A DNA stretch of 5,345 nucleotides from Gemmataceae bacterium. GTDB lineage: Bacteria > Planctomycetota > Planctomycetia > Gemmatales > Gemmataceae. The stretch lies in NCBI GenBank assembly GCA_017853285.1, contig JAFMJU010000292.1:1-5345 (forward strand), in the 5' to 3' direction. The notes below the pieces were generated by a model, which was given only the letters and a program-made list of their open reading frames with translations, was not told the origin of the DNA and searched no databases. The translations under genes were made by a program, and so were the position numbers. Below are positions 1 through 5,345 of this stretch, in pieces (within the stretch, counting starts at the first letter, position 1; every line of letters begins with the position of its first letter).

Positions 1-71
1 ACCGGCCCCACCGGGACAAATGTGGCCGATTTGTGGGTGGGTTTGGTGCGTTCCTGCTGACCGAGGCGTCC

Positions 72-893
72 CTAAAGATCCAAGGTGGGTAGTTTTATCG
101 GGTTCTGGAAGGATGCTAAATCTTTCCGGACCCTCCCGGCGAGTTCCTGGAATGCCTTGGAAGATTGGGATTCCGGATCACTTGCCACAATCGGTAACCC
201 TGCGTCGCCCGATTGCGCGACCTGCTGATGGATAGGAATCTGCCCAAGGAAGGGCACACCCGCTTGTGTGGCCAATCGTTGGCCCCCTCCGGAGCCAAAT
301 GGTTCGTATCTTTTGCCGTCATCCCCTTGAAAAAAGCTCATGTTTTCAATGATTCCCAACACGGGGACCCGTACCTCCTCAAACATTTGCAAGCCTTTCC
401 TTGCGTCGATAAGGCTCACCTCCTGTGGGGTGGTCACCACGATCGCGGCGGTCAGGGGGACGGTTTGGGTGAGTGTCAGTTGCGCATCCCCTGTCCCTGG
501 GGGCAAGTCGATCACTAGATAATCCAAATCTCCCCATGGGATCTGGGTGAGGAATTGGGTGAGAGCCCGATGGATCATAGGCCCCCGCCAGATGACCGCC
601 TTGGAAGGGGGAACCAAAAAACCCATGGACATCAGTTTGATTCCATGGCGGTCAAGGGGCAGGGCAGTGATGGCTTGGTCGATTGGTTCGTTTACCCCAA
701 ACATCAGAGGAATGCTGGGCCCGTAAATGTCCGCATCCATCAATCCGACCTTGGCCCCTTGAAGGGCCAAAGCCATTGCCAGGTTCGCGGAAACAGTGGA
801 TTTGCCAACTCCACCCTTTCCGCTGGCAACGGCTAGGACATTGCGAATGCCTGGCAATTCAATTTTTGCCAAATTGGTTGGTTGGTTGGACAT
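72..893 (-). CDS. mrp: Mrp/NBP35 (ApbC)-family P-loop ATPase, iron-sulfur cluster carrier type, DUF59-less
   Basis: 273-residue cytosolic P-loop ATPase. The deviant Walker A of the SIMIBI/MinD class is at residues 25-33 (GKGGVGKST, with signature Lys26 and catalytic Lys31). The family motif DADIYGPS is at 53-60, the Walker B/switch region VIDLPPGTGD at 127-136, and ENMS at 183-186. Mrp/ApbC proteins bind ATP and carry or transfer Fe-S clusters to apoproteins. Two usual parts are missing. There is no N-terminal DUF59 (MIP18-like) domain, because the P-loop begins at residue 25 and the upstream gene ends only 39 nt before the start. The CxxC that normally follows ENMS is replaced by an Asp/Gly-rich, cysteine-free stretch (187-200, DGKRYEPFG). 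The protein in fact has no cysteine. The start ATG has an AGGA about 11 nt upstream. It is the last gene of a leftward group, directly after a DUF971 gene, which supports an Fe-S role. Family assignment is sure; the exact role is inferred. Confidence 0.95.
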   Translation of the reverse strand: MSNQPTNLAKIELPGIRNVLAVASGKGGVGKSTVSANLAMALALQGAKVGLMDADIYGPSIPLMFGVNEPIDQAITALPLDRHGIKLMSMGFLVPPSKAVIWRGPMIHRALTQFLTQIPWGDLDYLVIDLPPGTGDAQLTLTQTVPLTAAIVVTTPQEVSLIDARKGLQMFEEVRVPVLGIIENMSFFQGDDGKRYEPFGSGGGQRLATQAGVPFLGQIPIHQQVAQSGDAGLPIVASDPESQSSKAFQELAGRVRKDLASFQNPIKLPTLDL

Positions 894-932
894 GATCTGG
901 TGAATCCTGGTTGGGAATGAAAGAAAATCGGC

Positions 933-1250
933 CTATGGTTGGGTGCAGATTTCGCGAAGGTATTTTATGGAGTAGATGCCAGAAGCATGGCCATCACTCC
1001 AATCCACCTTGTAGGCGTAATTCCCGGTTGGGGTAAATCTAACCGGTTTTAAAGGAAGCAGCTCGGCGGGTTTTAGTACCCTGAAAGGATCCAACGGCTT
1101 GTTGCTTTCCTCACGGCAGGCGGCGCATGGGCATTTTTCCCTCAATGCCTTCCATGTGATTCCGGTTGATACGCCATCAGACCATATGATTTTGAGCGAG
1201 GTTTCATCAACCTTTTGCAACTCAACCGGGTGTGGGTCAGGATTGGTCAT
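933..1250 (-). CDS. DUF971 protein (gamma-butyrobetaine hydroxylase N-terminal-like domain) with CxCxxC...H metal site
   Basis: 105-residue single-domain protein starting MTNPDPHPVE. The frame is open further upstream to 1382, but that extension would run into the end of the preceding gene (stop at 1292-1294) and has low-complexity, non-homologous content, so the ATG at 1250 is chosen; AGGTG lies about 13 nt before it. The sequence follows the DUF971/GBBH-like N-terminal pattern: a WSDG strand (23-26), Cys40-Pro-Cys42-x-x-Cys45, then WSDGHASG (84-91) with His88 and a final YLREIC. In human BBOX1 the equivalent CxCxxC plus a downstream His in a W-x-D-x-H segment binds structural zinc, so the same site is expected here. 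The domain occurs alone in many bacteria and as the C-terminal domain of the plastid Fe-S scaffold HCF101, whose ATPase domain matches the next gene (39-nt gap). A role alongside Mrp in Fe-S metabolism is inferred from context; no biochemical function is established for the free-standing form. Confidence 0.9.
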   Translation of the reverse strand: MTNPDPHPVELQKVDETSLKIIWSDGVSTGITWKALREKCPCAACREESNKPLDPFRVLKPAELLPLKPVRFTPTGNYAYKVDWSDGHASGIYSIKYLREICTQP

Positions 1251-1291
1251 GGTGTTAAATGGCACCTGTTTGTCGCGGGATTCTTTAATGT

Positions 1292-2314
1292 CTATGCGGC
1301 GACGCTGGGGATGAATTTCTGAAGTATGTCCACCAATTCCATGGACGGAGCCATTTTCCGCGAAAGCCTGTCCTTGCACCAATCATAGAGGGCTCGGTTC
1401 AGGGGGCAGGGATGATTTCCTGCCAATCGGATCATATGCCCCAGATAACCCTCCAACTCTGTTTCACCCGTCTGCCAGTCGCCTGACATCGAGCAGTAGG
1501 TCTTGTCCAAAGATTTCTGGAACCAGCTTGCCAGCAAGTTGGTGATCCATCGATTCCGCAGGATCGAAACAACGGTATTGGGAGAGAAAGGGCCGACCTT
1601 GCCCAATTCAATCCCGGCGGATGCCATGATTCCCAGGTTTTCCCGCAACAACCCCAGGAAAATCGGTCTGATCCTTGGGTTAGCCAAGAGCTGGCCGTTG
1701 TCCACGCCGCAACCGGAAGCGAGGGGGCTGATGGCGCAATTGTAGAGAAATTTGGTGTATTTAAATTTGGTGATGTTGCTGGTGACCACCACGCGGATCA
1801 ATGGGTGACGAATCAAACCGGCCAAATGACTATAGGTGTGCGATGAGTCTCCATGCCCAATGTAAGTACCCAAATGGAGGGCCCCACCTCTTGTGATTCG
1901 AACTTGGGTGGTTCCTGGTTTGCATTCTGCGATGAAGGATGCGATTCCTTCCCCTGTCCTGGAAACATTCTGGATGGAGTTTTCAAACCCGTTTTGAATG
2001 GTTAGTACTCGATTCCAGGCGATATTTTTATCGGCCAAATAAATATTATTATAAATTTTGATACACACAATTATTAGATCGCCTTCTCGCGGTATCCATT
2101 GGTCAAAGCTCTCAATCGGTATTGGTTGAGATGAAAGCCCGGTGACCTCAATTCCGTTCAACTTGGCCCATGATAATTTAGATCGGCAGATTTCAACCAG
2201 TTTGACTGGATGACCGCTGTGGTGGATGGTTGCTGCAAGAGTGCAGCCAATTCCACCCGCACCCAAGATTGTGATCGGGGGAAGTTGGGGCTGGGAAGGT
2301 TTGGTTTTCATCAT
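1292..2314 (-). CDS. Ketopantoate reductase-family (ApbA/PanE) NAD(P)H-dependent oxidoreductase
   Basis: 340 residues, slightly longer than typical PanE (about 300). The N-terminal Rossmann fold shows ITILGAGGIGC at 14-24 (GxGxxG for NADP), a VCIK strand at 83-86 and the NADP-domain segment LTIQNGFEN at 104-112. The C-terminal helical domain has the family pattern K188-x3-N192 (KFLYNCAISPL), matching catalytic Lys176 and Asn180 of E. coli PanE, and TELE (285-288) aligning with the TEID segment holding the catalytic Glu. The position of E. coli Asn184 appears to be Ser196. PanE reduces 2-dehydropantoate to pantoate for coenzyme A synthesis, but this superfamily includes other 2-oxo/3-hydroxy acid dehydrogenases, and no pantothenate gene lies nearby, so the substrate is left open. 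Two adjacent ATGs (Met1 and Met2) are possible starts and neither has a clear Shine-Dalgarno. It is first in the leftward group, 41 nt before the DUF971 gene, and divergent from the HAD-like gene. Confidence 0.85.
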   Translation of the reverse strand: MMKTKPSQPQLPPITILGAGGIGCTLAATIHHSGHPVKLVEICRSKLSWAKLNGIEVTGLSSQPIPIESFDQWIPREGDLIIVCIKIYNNIYLADKNIAWNRVLTIQNGFENSIQNVSRTGEGIASFIAECKPGTTQVRITRGGALHLGTYIGHGDSSHTYSHLAGLIRHPLIRVVVTSNITKFKYTKFLYNCAISPLASGCGVDNGQLLANPRIRPIFLGLLRENLGIMASAGIELGKVGPFSPNTVVSILRNRWITNLLASWFQKSLDKTYCSMSGDWQTGETELEGYLGHMIRLAGNHPCPLNRALYDWCKDRLSRKMAPSMELVDILQKFIPSVAA

Positions 2315-2413
2315 GACTGGTGGCGTCAGCCCAAATTAAAGGGGCCGGGTTGGAACCTTGGAAAAATGGTCCCTTAGTAATCCTTTTATTTATATCGGGG
2401 AGATTTGTGAATC
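2315..2413. promoter_or_regulatory. Divergent intergenic region, probable promoters for both gene groups
   Basis: This 99-bp region separates the start codons of two outward-facing gene groups, so promoters for both directions should lie in or near it. The plus-strand half has two TTGGAA elements (2350-2355 and 2358-2363) and an AT-rich TTTTATTTATAT tract at 2384-2395. No pair has convincing -35/-10 spacing (TTGGAA at 2350 to TAGTAA at 2375 has a 19-nt spacer). No operator palindrome or riboswitch-like structure was recognised. The call is from gene orientation, not from a clear motif. Confidence 0.4.
2396..2403 (+). promoter_or_regulatory. Ribosome binding site of the HAD-like gene
   Basis: CGGGGAGA contains a GGGGAG core that ends 11 nt before the ATG at 2414. 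The spacing is somewhat long, but this is the only purine-rich element upstream and it supports this start. Confidence 0.5.
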
Positions 2414-3370
2414 ATGGTGGACGGGCTGGATTTATACGCGACCAGCCTGTGCGAGAGGTCGGACCTCGTGTGGCCTAAACCACCGGCGATCGAACCCTTC
2501 AAGGCAAAGGCAGGTTCATTTGGACTAAAGGGTATTCGCTGCGTCATGTGGGGAACCTACGGTACTCTCCTCCATGTGGCCTCAGGCGATCTCCTCTTTG
2601 AGCATCCCAAGGAGTTTGTCACTAACCTTGCGCTGGAAAAAACGATCCAGGAATTCCGGATGTGGGGATCCATGTCCAGGAAACCCGGGCAGCCGTCCGA
2701 TTCTTTGCTCCCGATTTATCGAAATTTGATTTTTGATTTGAAAGCCGGTTCGGGATTGCCTGGTGAAAAATTCCCTGAGCTTGCATCCGAAAGAGTCTGG
2801 GAGGCCGTGATCCAAAAACTTCAGAAGAAGGATTATGTCATCGACCATGGAAAATATGGTTCCACAATTGAATTTGCCCGGAAAATAGCGTTTTTTTTCC
2901 ATACAGCCCTTCAAGGAGCCAATGTCTACCCGGGATCTGTGGCGACGATTTCAGATTTGGCGTCGCGGGGAATCCTTCAGGGATTACTTGGAAACGGGCA
3001 GTGTTTTACCACTGCCCAATTGAATTGGGGATTGAAAAATCAGCACCCTTGCGACCCTGAGGTGTGGTTTTGCAAGGATTTGTGCGTCTTGTCTGGCACG
3101 GTTGGAGCCCGTAAACCATCCAACACCCTTTTCCAGGCGGCTGCGAACGCCGCCAAAAACCGGGGGCTGCTGCCTGAGCAGGTGCTTCATATCGGCTCAA
3201 AACTTCGTGAGGATTTGATCGGGGCCAAAAAAGTGGGATTCAAGACGGCGCTGTTTTTGGGAGACAAATCTTCCTCTCAGGTTGAAGCCTCTGAATTGAA
3301 AGAACCGGAAACCCGCCCGGACGCCCTTATCACGAGTTGTCAACAATTGCTCATGATGCTAGCTGGATAA
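2414..3370 (+). CDS. HAD-superfamily fold protein, probable pseudoenzyme (nucleophile Asp replaced by Gly)
   Basis: 318 residues. The HAD core is recognisable. Motif I is at 44-53 (VMWGTYGTLL; canonical FDxYGTLL), a long cap region spans about 60-210, motif II Ser and motif III Lys lie in VLSGTVGARKP (225-235, Ser227 and Lys234), and motif IV lies in VLHIGSKLREDLIGAKKVGFKTALF (257 onward). The nucleophilic Asp of motif I is Gly47 (codon GGA), the +2 acid is Tyr49, and the first acid of motif IV is Ser262, leaving Asp267 as the only motif IV acid. Phosphotransfer through an aspartyl-phosphate is therefore not expected. Reading frame, length and the other motifs are intact, which argues for a maintained non-catalytic protein, not a decayed gene. 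A 40-residue N-terminal segment precedes the fold. No signal peptide or membrane span is seen. It opens the rightward group, 43 nt before a FabZ-like gene. A regulatory or ligand-binding role is possible but unknown. The fold call is firm; the loss of catalysis is inferred from residues. Confidence 0.85.
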   Translation: MVDGLDLYATSLCERSDLVWPKPPAIEPFKAKAGSFGLKGIRCVMWGTYGTLLHVASGDLLFEHPKEFVTNLALEKTIQEFRMWGSMSRKPGQPSDSLLPIYRNLIFDLKAGSGLPGEKFPELASERVWEAVIQKLQKKDYVIDHGKYGSTIEFARKIAFFFHTALQGANVYPGSVATISDLASRGILQGLLGNGQCFTTAQLNWGLKNQHPCDPEVWFCKDLCVLSGTVGARKPSNTLFQAAANAAKNRGLLPEQVLHIGSKLREDLIGAKKVGFKTALFLGDKSSSQVEASELKEPETRPDALITSCQQLLMMLAG

Positions 3371-3403
3371 TCTTCCGATTCCACTTTTTTCGGCCGATAG
3401 TTT

Positions 3404-3407
3404 GGAG
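3404..3407 (+). promoter_or_regulatory. Ribosome binding site of the FabZ-like gene
   Basis: GGAG lies 6 nt before the ATG at 3414, a near-ideal Shine-Dalgarno placement. It fixes this start over the internal Met34. Confidence 0.7.
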
Positions 3408-3413
3408 AATTGA

Positions 3414-3932
3414 ATGCCGCCGCCCATTATTTTCGATCCTGTGGAACTTTCCTCCAAGCCTGTCCTGGCTGACCGGGAGGAGATTCAAAAAATCAATTTA
3501 CAACGATTTGAAATGGCCCAATTGGACGCGATTGTCCTCTTGGATCCGTCCAACCATTTGATTGGAGGATTCAAGGATGTTCGCTCGGATGAATTCTGGG
3601 TTCGTGGGCACATGCCGGGCTATCCATTGCTTCCCGGTGTTTTGATTTGTGAGGCGGCGGCTCAACTTTGCTCCTACTACCACATGGCTTGCGTCAAATT
3701 GGATGGCGTAGGTGACTTTGTCGGCTTTGGTGGCATGGATGAAGTTCGTTTTCGTTTGGCAGTCAAACCTGGGCAAAGGCTGTATCTGGTTGCCAAGGCG
3801 ATCAAGGTTCACAGGCGTCAGGTCACTTTCAATGTCCAAGGCTTCGTCGATAATCAGCTAGCTTTTCATGGCAATATTATCGGGATTGCTTTGCACCGGG
3901 CGGCCACCCAACCAAATTCGGCCGGGGCTTGA
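3414..3932 (+). CDS. FabZ-like 3-hydroxyacyl-ACP dehydratase (hotdog fold)
   Basis: 172 residues, a little longer than classical FabZ (about 145-155). The catalytic segment is FWVRGHMPGYPLLPGVLICE (61-80). It matches the FabZ pattern GHFPGxPxxPGVLxxE, with His66 and Glu80 exactly 14 residues apart as in known FabZ dyads. AAAQL follows as the start of the central hotdog helix. Later strands (VGFGGMDEVRFRLAVKPGQRLYLVAKAI, about 103-130) match the FabZ pattern in which the region after 'F' carries the R-x-V-x-PGD element, here RLAVKPGQ. FabZ dehydrates (3R)-hydroxyacyl-ACP to trans-2-enoyl-ACP in fatty acid elongation, in the cytosol. There is a roughly 17-residue longer N-terminus before the His than in typical FabZ. 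No fab, lpx or acp gene is adjacent, so this could be a paralogue used for a specialised acyl chain. Its stop overlaps the possible TTG start of trmB. Confidence 0.88.
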   Translation: MPPPIIFDPVELSSKPVLADREEIQKINLQRFEMAQLDAIVLLDPSNHLIGGFKDVRSDEFWVRGHMPGYPLLPGVLICEAAAQLCSYYHMACVKLDGVGDFVGFGGMDEVRFRLAVKPGQRLYLVAKAIKVHRRQVTFNVQGFVDNQLAFHGNIIGIALHRAATQPNSAGA

Positions 3933-4570
3933 GAGTGCGGAATCGAAGCAAACTTCCCTTGGAGTCACTGGAACCGGTCCTTCTTCCTTTGGGACCGATT
4001 GGTGATTTGGGAAAAGTTTTCCCCGATTTGTCACCCGATTCGACCACCGAATTGGAGATCGGGTTTGGAAAAGGACTCCACCTGGTTAACGCTTCCCAGG
4101 CGAACCCCAACACTCGCTACCTTGGTGTTGAGATTGAAAGAAAGTATGTTTTTTTCGCTGCCACCACCCTGATCCGAAAAGGTATTCGAAATGTGAGATT
4201 GGTGGCTGGTGATGCGGCGGTTTTTGTCACAAACCATGTGGCCGAAGCGTCGTTGGATGTCGTCCACATCTATTTTCCCGACCCGTGGTGGAAAAAAAGG
4301 CACCATAAACGCAGGTTGGTGACTCAGGCATTTCTGGAACAAATTCTTCGATTGCTCAAGGATGGGGGGATTATTCGCTTTGCGACGGATGTCGAAGCCT
4401 ATTTTCAAATGACCGAGGAAATATTGGTGAACTTAAAGGGTGTCGAAAGATCCAACCCTGGCAATTCGTCGAATCCTCTCCATGACATGGACTACCTGAC
4501 CCATTTCGAGAGAAAGGCCCGATTGAAAGGCAAACCAATTTTTCGTTGGGATTTAAAAAAGATGGTCTGA
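3929..4570 (+). CDS. trmB: tRNA (guanine-N7-)-methyltransferase, m7G46
   Basis: 213 residues from the TTG at 3929, which overlaps the preceding stop by 4 nt. A GTG at 3935 (211 residues) is an equal or better choice, because a GGGG at 3924-3927 lies 7 nt before it. TrmB is a class I SAM methyltransferase forming m7G at position 46 of the tRNA variable loop. SAM motif I is ELEIGFGKG (41-49), the acidic loop is GVEIE (66-70, Glu68) and GDAAV lies at 94-98. The TrmB signature FPDPWWKKRHHKRR spans 116-129 with conserved Asp118. The usual Pro after DPW is Trp here. TD at 153-154 and the C-terminal THFERK (191-196) complete the family pattern. Size is normal and no key residue is missing. It is translationally coupled by overlap to the FabZ-like gene, a positional rather than functional link. 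A 9-bp direct repeat spans the stop. Confidence 0.95.
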   Translation: MRVRNRSKLPLESLEPVLLPLGPIGDLGKVFPDLSPDSTTELEIGFGKGLHLVNASQANPNTRYLGVEIERKYVFFAATTLIRKGIRNVRLVAGDAAVFVTNHVAEASLDVVHIYFPDPWWKKRHHKRRLVTQAFLEQILRLLKDGGIIRFATDVEAYFQMTEEILVNLKGVERSNPGNSSNPLHDMDYLTHFERKARLKGKPIFRWDLKKMV

Positions 4571-4585
4571 TAAAGTTGGTCTGAT
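4563..4585 (+). repeat. 9-bp direct repeat (TGGTCTGAT x2) at the trmB stop
   Basis: TGGTCTGAT occurs at 4563-4571 and again at 4577-4585, 14 nt apart start to start. The trmB TGA stop lies inside the first copy. It may be a small local duplication or chance; no terminator hairpin or T-tract is associated with it. Confidence 0.4.
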
Positions 4586-4702
4586 CATGCGGGTTGGGCA
4601 ATCATATCCTTTTCGTCCGATCTTTCCTTGTCGTTAAGTTCGCCAATTCGGCCGTCGATCAACCGTCTGAAGGGGTTTCGAATCCTTCCAGGTTGAATTC
4701 GC

Positions 4703-5345
4703 ATGGCGTCATTGCCCCACGGGCCGTTCTCCTCCCGCCAGGTGGAGTCGCCTTACTATCCCTCGCAAAGCCATGAGGCTGCCCGAAAGGCGGCATTGTT
4801 ATGTCTTGGGGACGGGGAAAAAGGCGTTTTTTTGGCCGGGCCTTCGGGCTCTGGCAAAACGACTGTTTTGCGTCAAATTTTGCAGCATCAGGCCGTTCCT
4901 GATGAAGTCCTTTTTGTCCACTCGGCTTTGCCTCTGACCCGCCGGGACCTGATTCAATGTTTGCTGTTTGATTGTCAGCTTCCTGTGGATGGGTCTGATG
5001 TCGAATTGCATTTACGATTAATGGATCATCTCGCGGCAATTCTCGGTAAGGGGCAGCCCATTTGGATTGTCTTGGATGACGCTGATTTGCTGGACAGTCA
5101 CGGTTTCGCGGAATTGGTAGGGTTGACCCGCCTGCCAGGCCAGTCTGGAGCCCGGCTTCAAATCATATTCACCGGGGACCGTCCCTCGTGGGAGTCCGAT
5201 GCGCATGCCTCCAGTATCCCAAGGGTTGATCTGGCGCCATGGGGTGCCAATGAGCTTGCGGATTGGATTCGGCAATTGATTGGCGCTGTTACCGGTCACC
5301 CGATGCCCGGTCCGGAAAGGGTTTTGATGGACCTGATTGCCCCAG
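4703..5345 (+). CDS. ExeA/GspA-like AAA+ ATPase, N-terminal part (cut by window edge)
   Basis: This frame is open from ATG 4703 to the window edge, giving 214 residues with no stop; the C-terminus lies outside. An in-frame TGA at 4694-4696 rules out an earlier start, and an AGG lies about 10 nt upstream. It starts MASLPHGPFSSRQ and continues YYPSQSHEAA (18-27), resembling the 'PF...Y.S..HEEA' opening of ExeA-type ATPases. Walker A is GPSGSGKTT (46-54, Lys52). Walker B is IWIVLDDAD (120-128, Asp125/Asp126), and IIFTGDR (154-160) fits a sensor 1 strand. ExeA/GspA proteins use ATP to help assemble the type II secretion secretin through peptidoglycan, and related AAA_22 ATPases act in transposition and other processes. 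Which applies cannot be told from this part. No membrane segment is visible in the portion present. It lies 132 bp after trmB on the same strand. Confidence 0.8.
   Translation, partial: MASLPHGPFSSRQVESPYYPSQSHEAARKAALLCLGDGEKGVFLAGPSGSGKTTVLRQILQHQAVPDEVLFVHSALPLTRRDLIQCLLFDCQLPVDGSDVELHLRLMDHLAAILGKGQPIWIVLDDADLLDSHGFAELVGLTRLPGQSGARLQIIFTGDRPSWESDAHASSIPRVDLAPWGANELADWIRQLIGAVTGHPMPGPERVLMDLIAP

Noticed and set aside
16..34. Inverted repeat ACAAAT/ATTTGT with a 7-nt loop downstream of mrp
   Set aside because: The stem is only 6 bp and AT-rich, with no T-tract on either side; too weak to call a terminator.
213..518. Plus-strand open frame of 101 codons opposite mrp
   Set aside because: It is antisense to a well-conserved ATPase and has no recognisable domain.
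1251..1382. N-terminal extension of the DUF971 reading frame
   Set aside because: It overlaps the 3' end of the upstream reductase gene, adds residues with no family match, and the internal ATG at 1250 gives the normal domain size with a plausible ribosome binding site.
2414..3370. HAD-like gene as a pseudogene
   Set aside because: The frame is intact over the full domain, the non-nucleophile motifs are kept and the gene has a ribosome binding site, so a maintained inactive protein is more likely than decay.
4587..4637. 16-codon open frame (MRVGQSYPFRPIFPCR) between trmB and the ATPase
   Set aside because: No ribosome binding site, no leader-peptide features such as repeated regulatory codons, and no attenuator structure.
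4669..4688. Hairpin GAAGG...CCTTC just before the ATPase gene
   Set aside because: A 5-bp stem with a long loop and no T-run after it; likely chance, although it lies close to the start region.
4659..5039. Minus-strand open frame of 126 codons opposite the ATPase gene
   Set aside because: It is antisense to a frame with clear Walker A and B motifs and has Pro/Gln/Arg-rich composition typical of a shadow frame.

Overview
The window is a compact stretch of bacterial chromosome with seven protein genes, no RNA gene, no CRISPR array and no recognisable mobile element. The genes are of housekeeping or metabolic type, with moderate GC by eye, short gaps and one overlap. I suspect a planctomycete (Planctomycetota) or a related lineage. 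The reasons are a Mrp ATPase without DUF59 and CxxC, an unusual HAD-like protein with a 'YGTLL' motif I, and an ExeA-type ATPase close to trmB. This rests on remembered family resemblance, not on a search, so treat it as a moderate-to-weak inference.

Two divergent gene groups are separated by a 99-bp intergenic region (2315-2413). The leftward group (minus strand, read from 2314 down to 72) encodes a ketopantoate reductase-family oxidoreductase, a small DUF971 protein with a CxCxxC...H metal site, and a Mrp/NBP35-family P-loop ATPase. The gaps are 41 and 39 nt, so they are probably co-transcribed. The DUF971-Mrp pair holds as separate proteins two of the three domains that are fused in the plastid iron-sulfur scaffold HCF101, and the Mrp sequence around its lost CxxC also looks HCF101-like. 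Together they suggest an iron-sulfur cluster assembly or transfer module.

The rightward group (plus strand, 2414 to the window end) encodes a HAD-fold protein whose nucleophilic Asp is replaced by Gly, a FabZ-like hotdog dehydratase with an intact His/Glu dyad, the tRNA m7G46 methyltransferase TrmB, and, after a 132-bp gap, the first 214 residues of an ExeA/GspA-like AAA+ ATPase that runs off the right edge. The HAD-like gene, dehydratase and trmB are tightly packed (43-nt gap, then a 4-nt overlap) and look like one transcription unit. The ATPase may have its own promoter or be read through.

The items most worth a second look are the HAD-like probable pseudoenzyme and the split HCF101-like DUF971/Mrp pair. 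Nothing in the window compels a defence, mobile or wholly new system.
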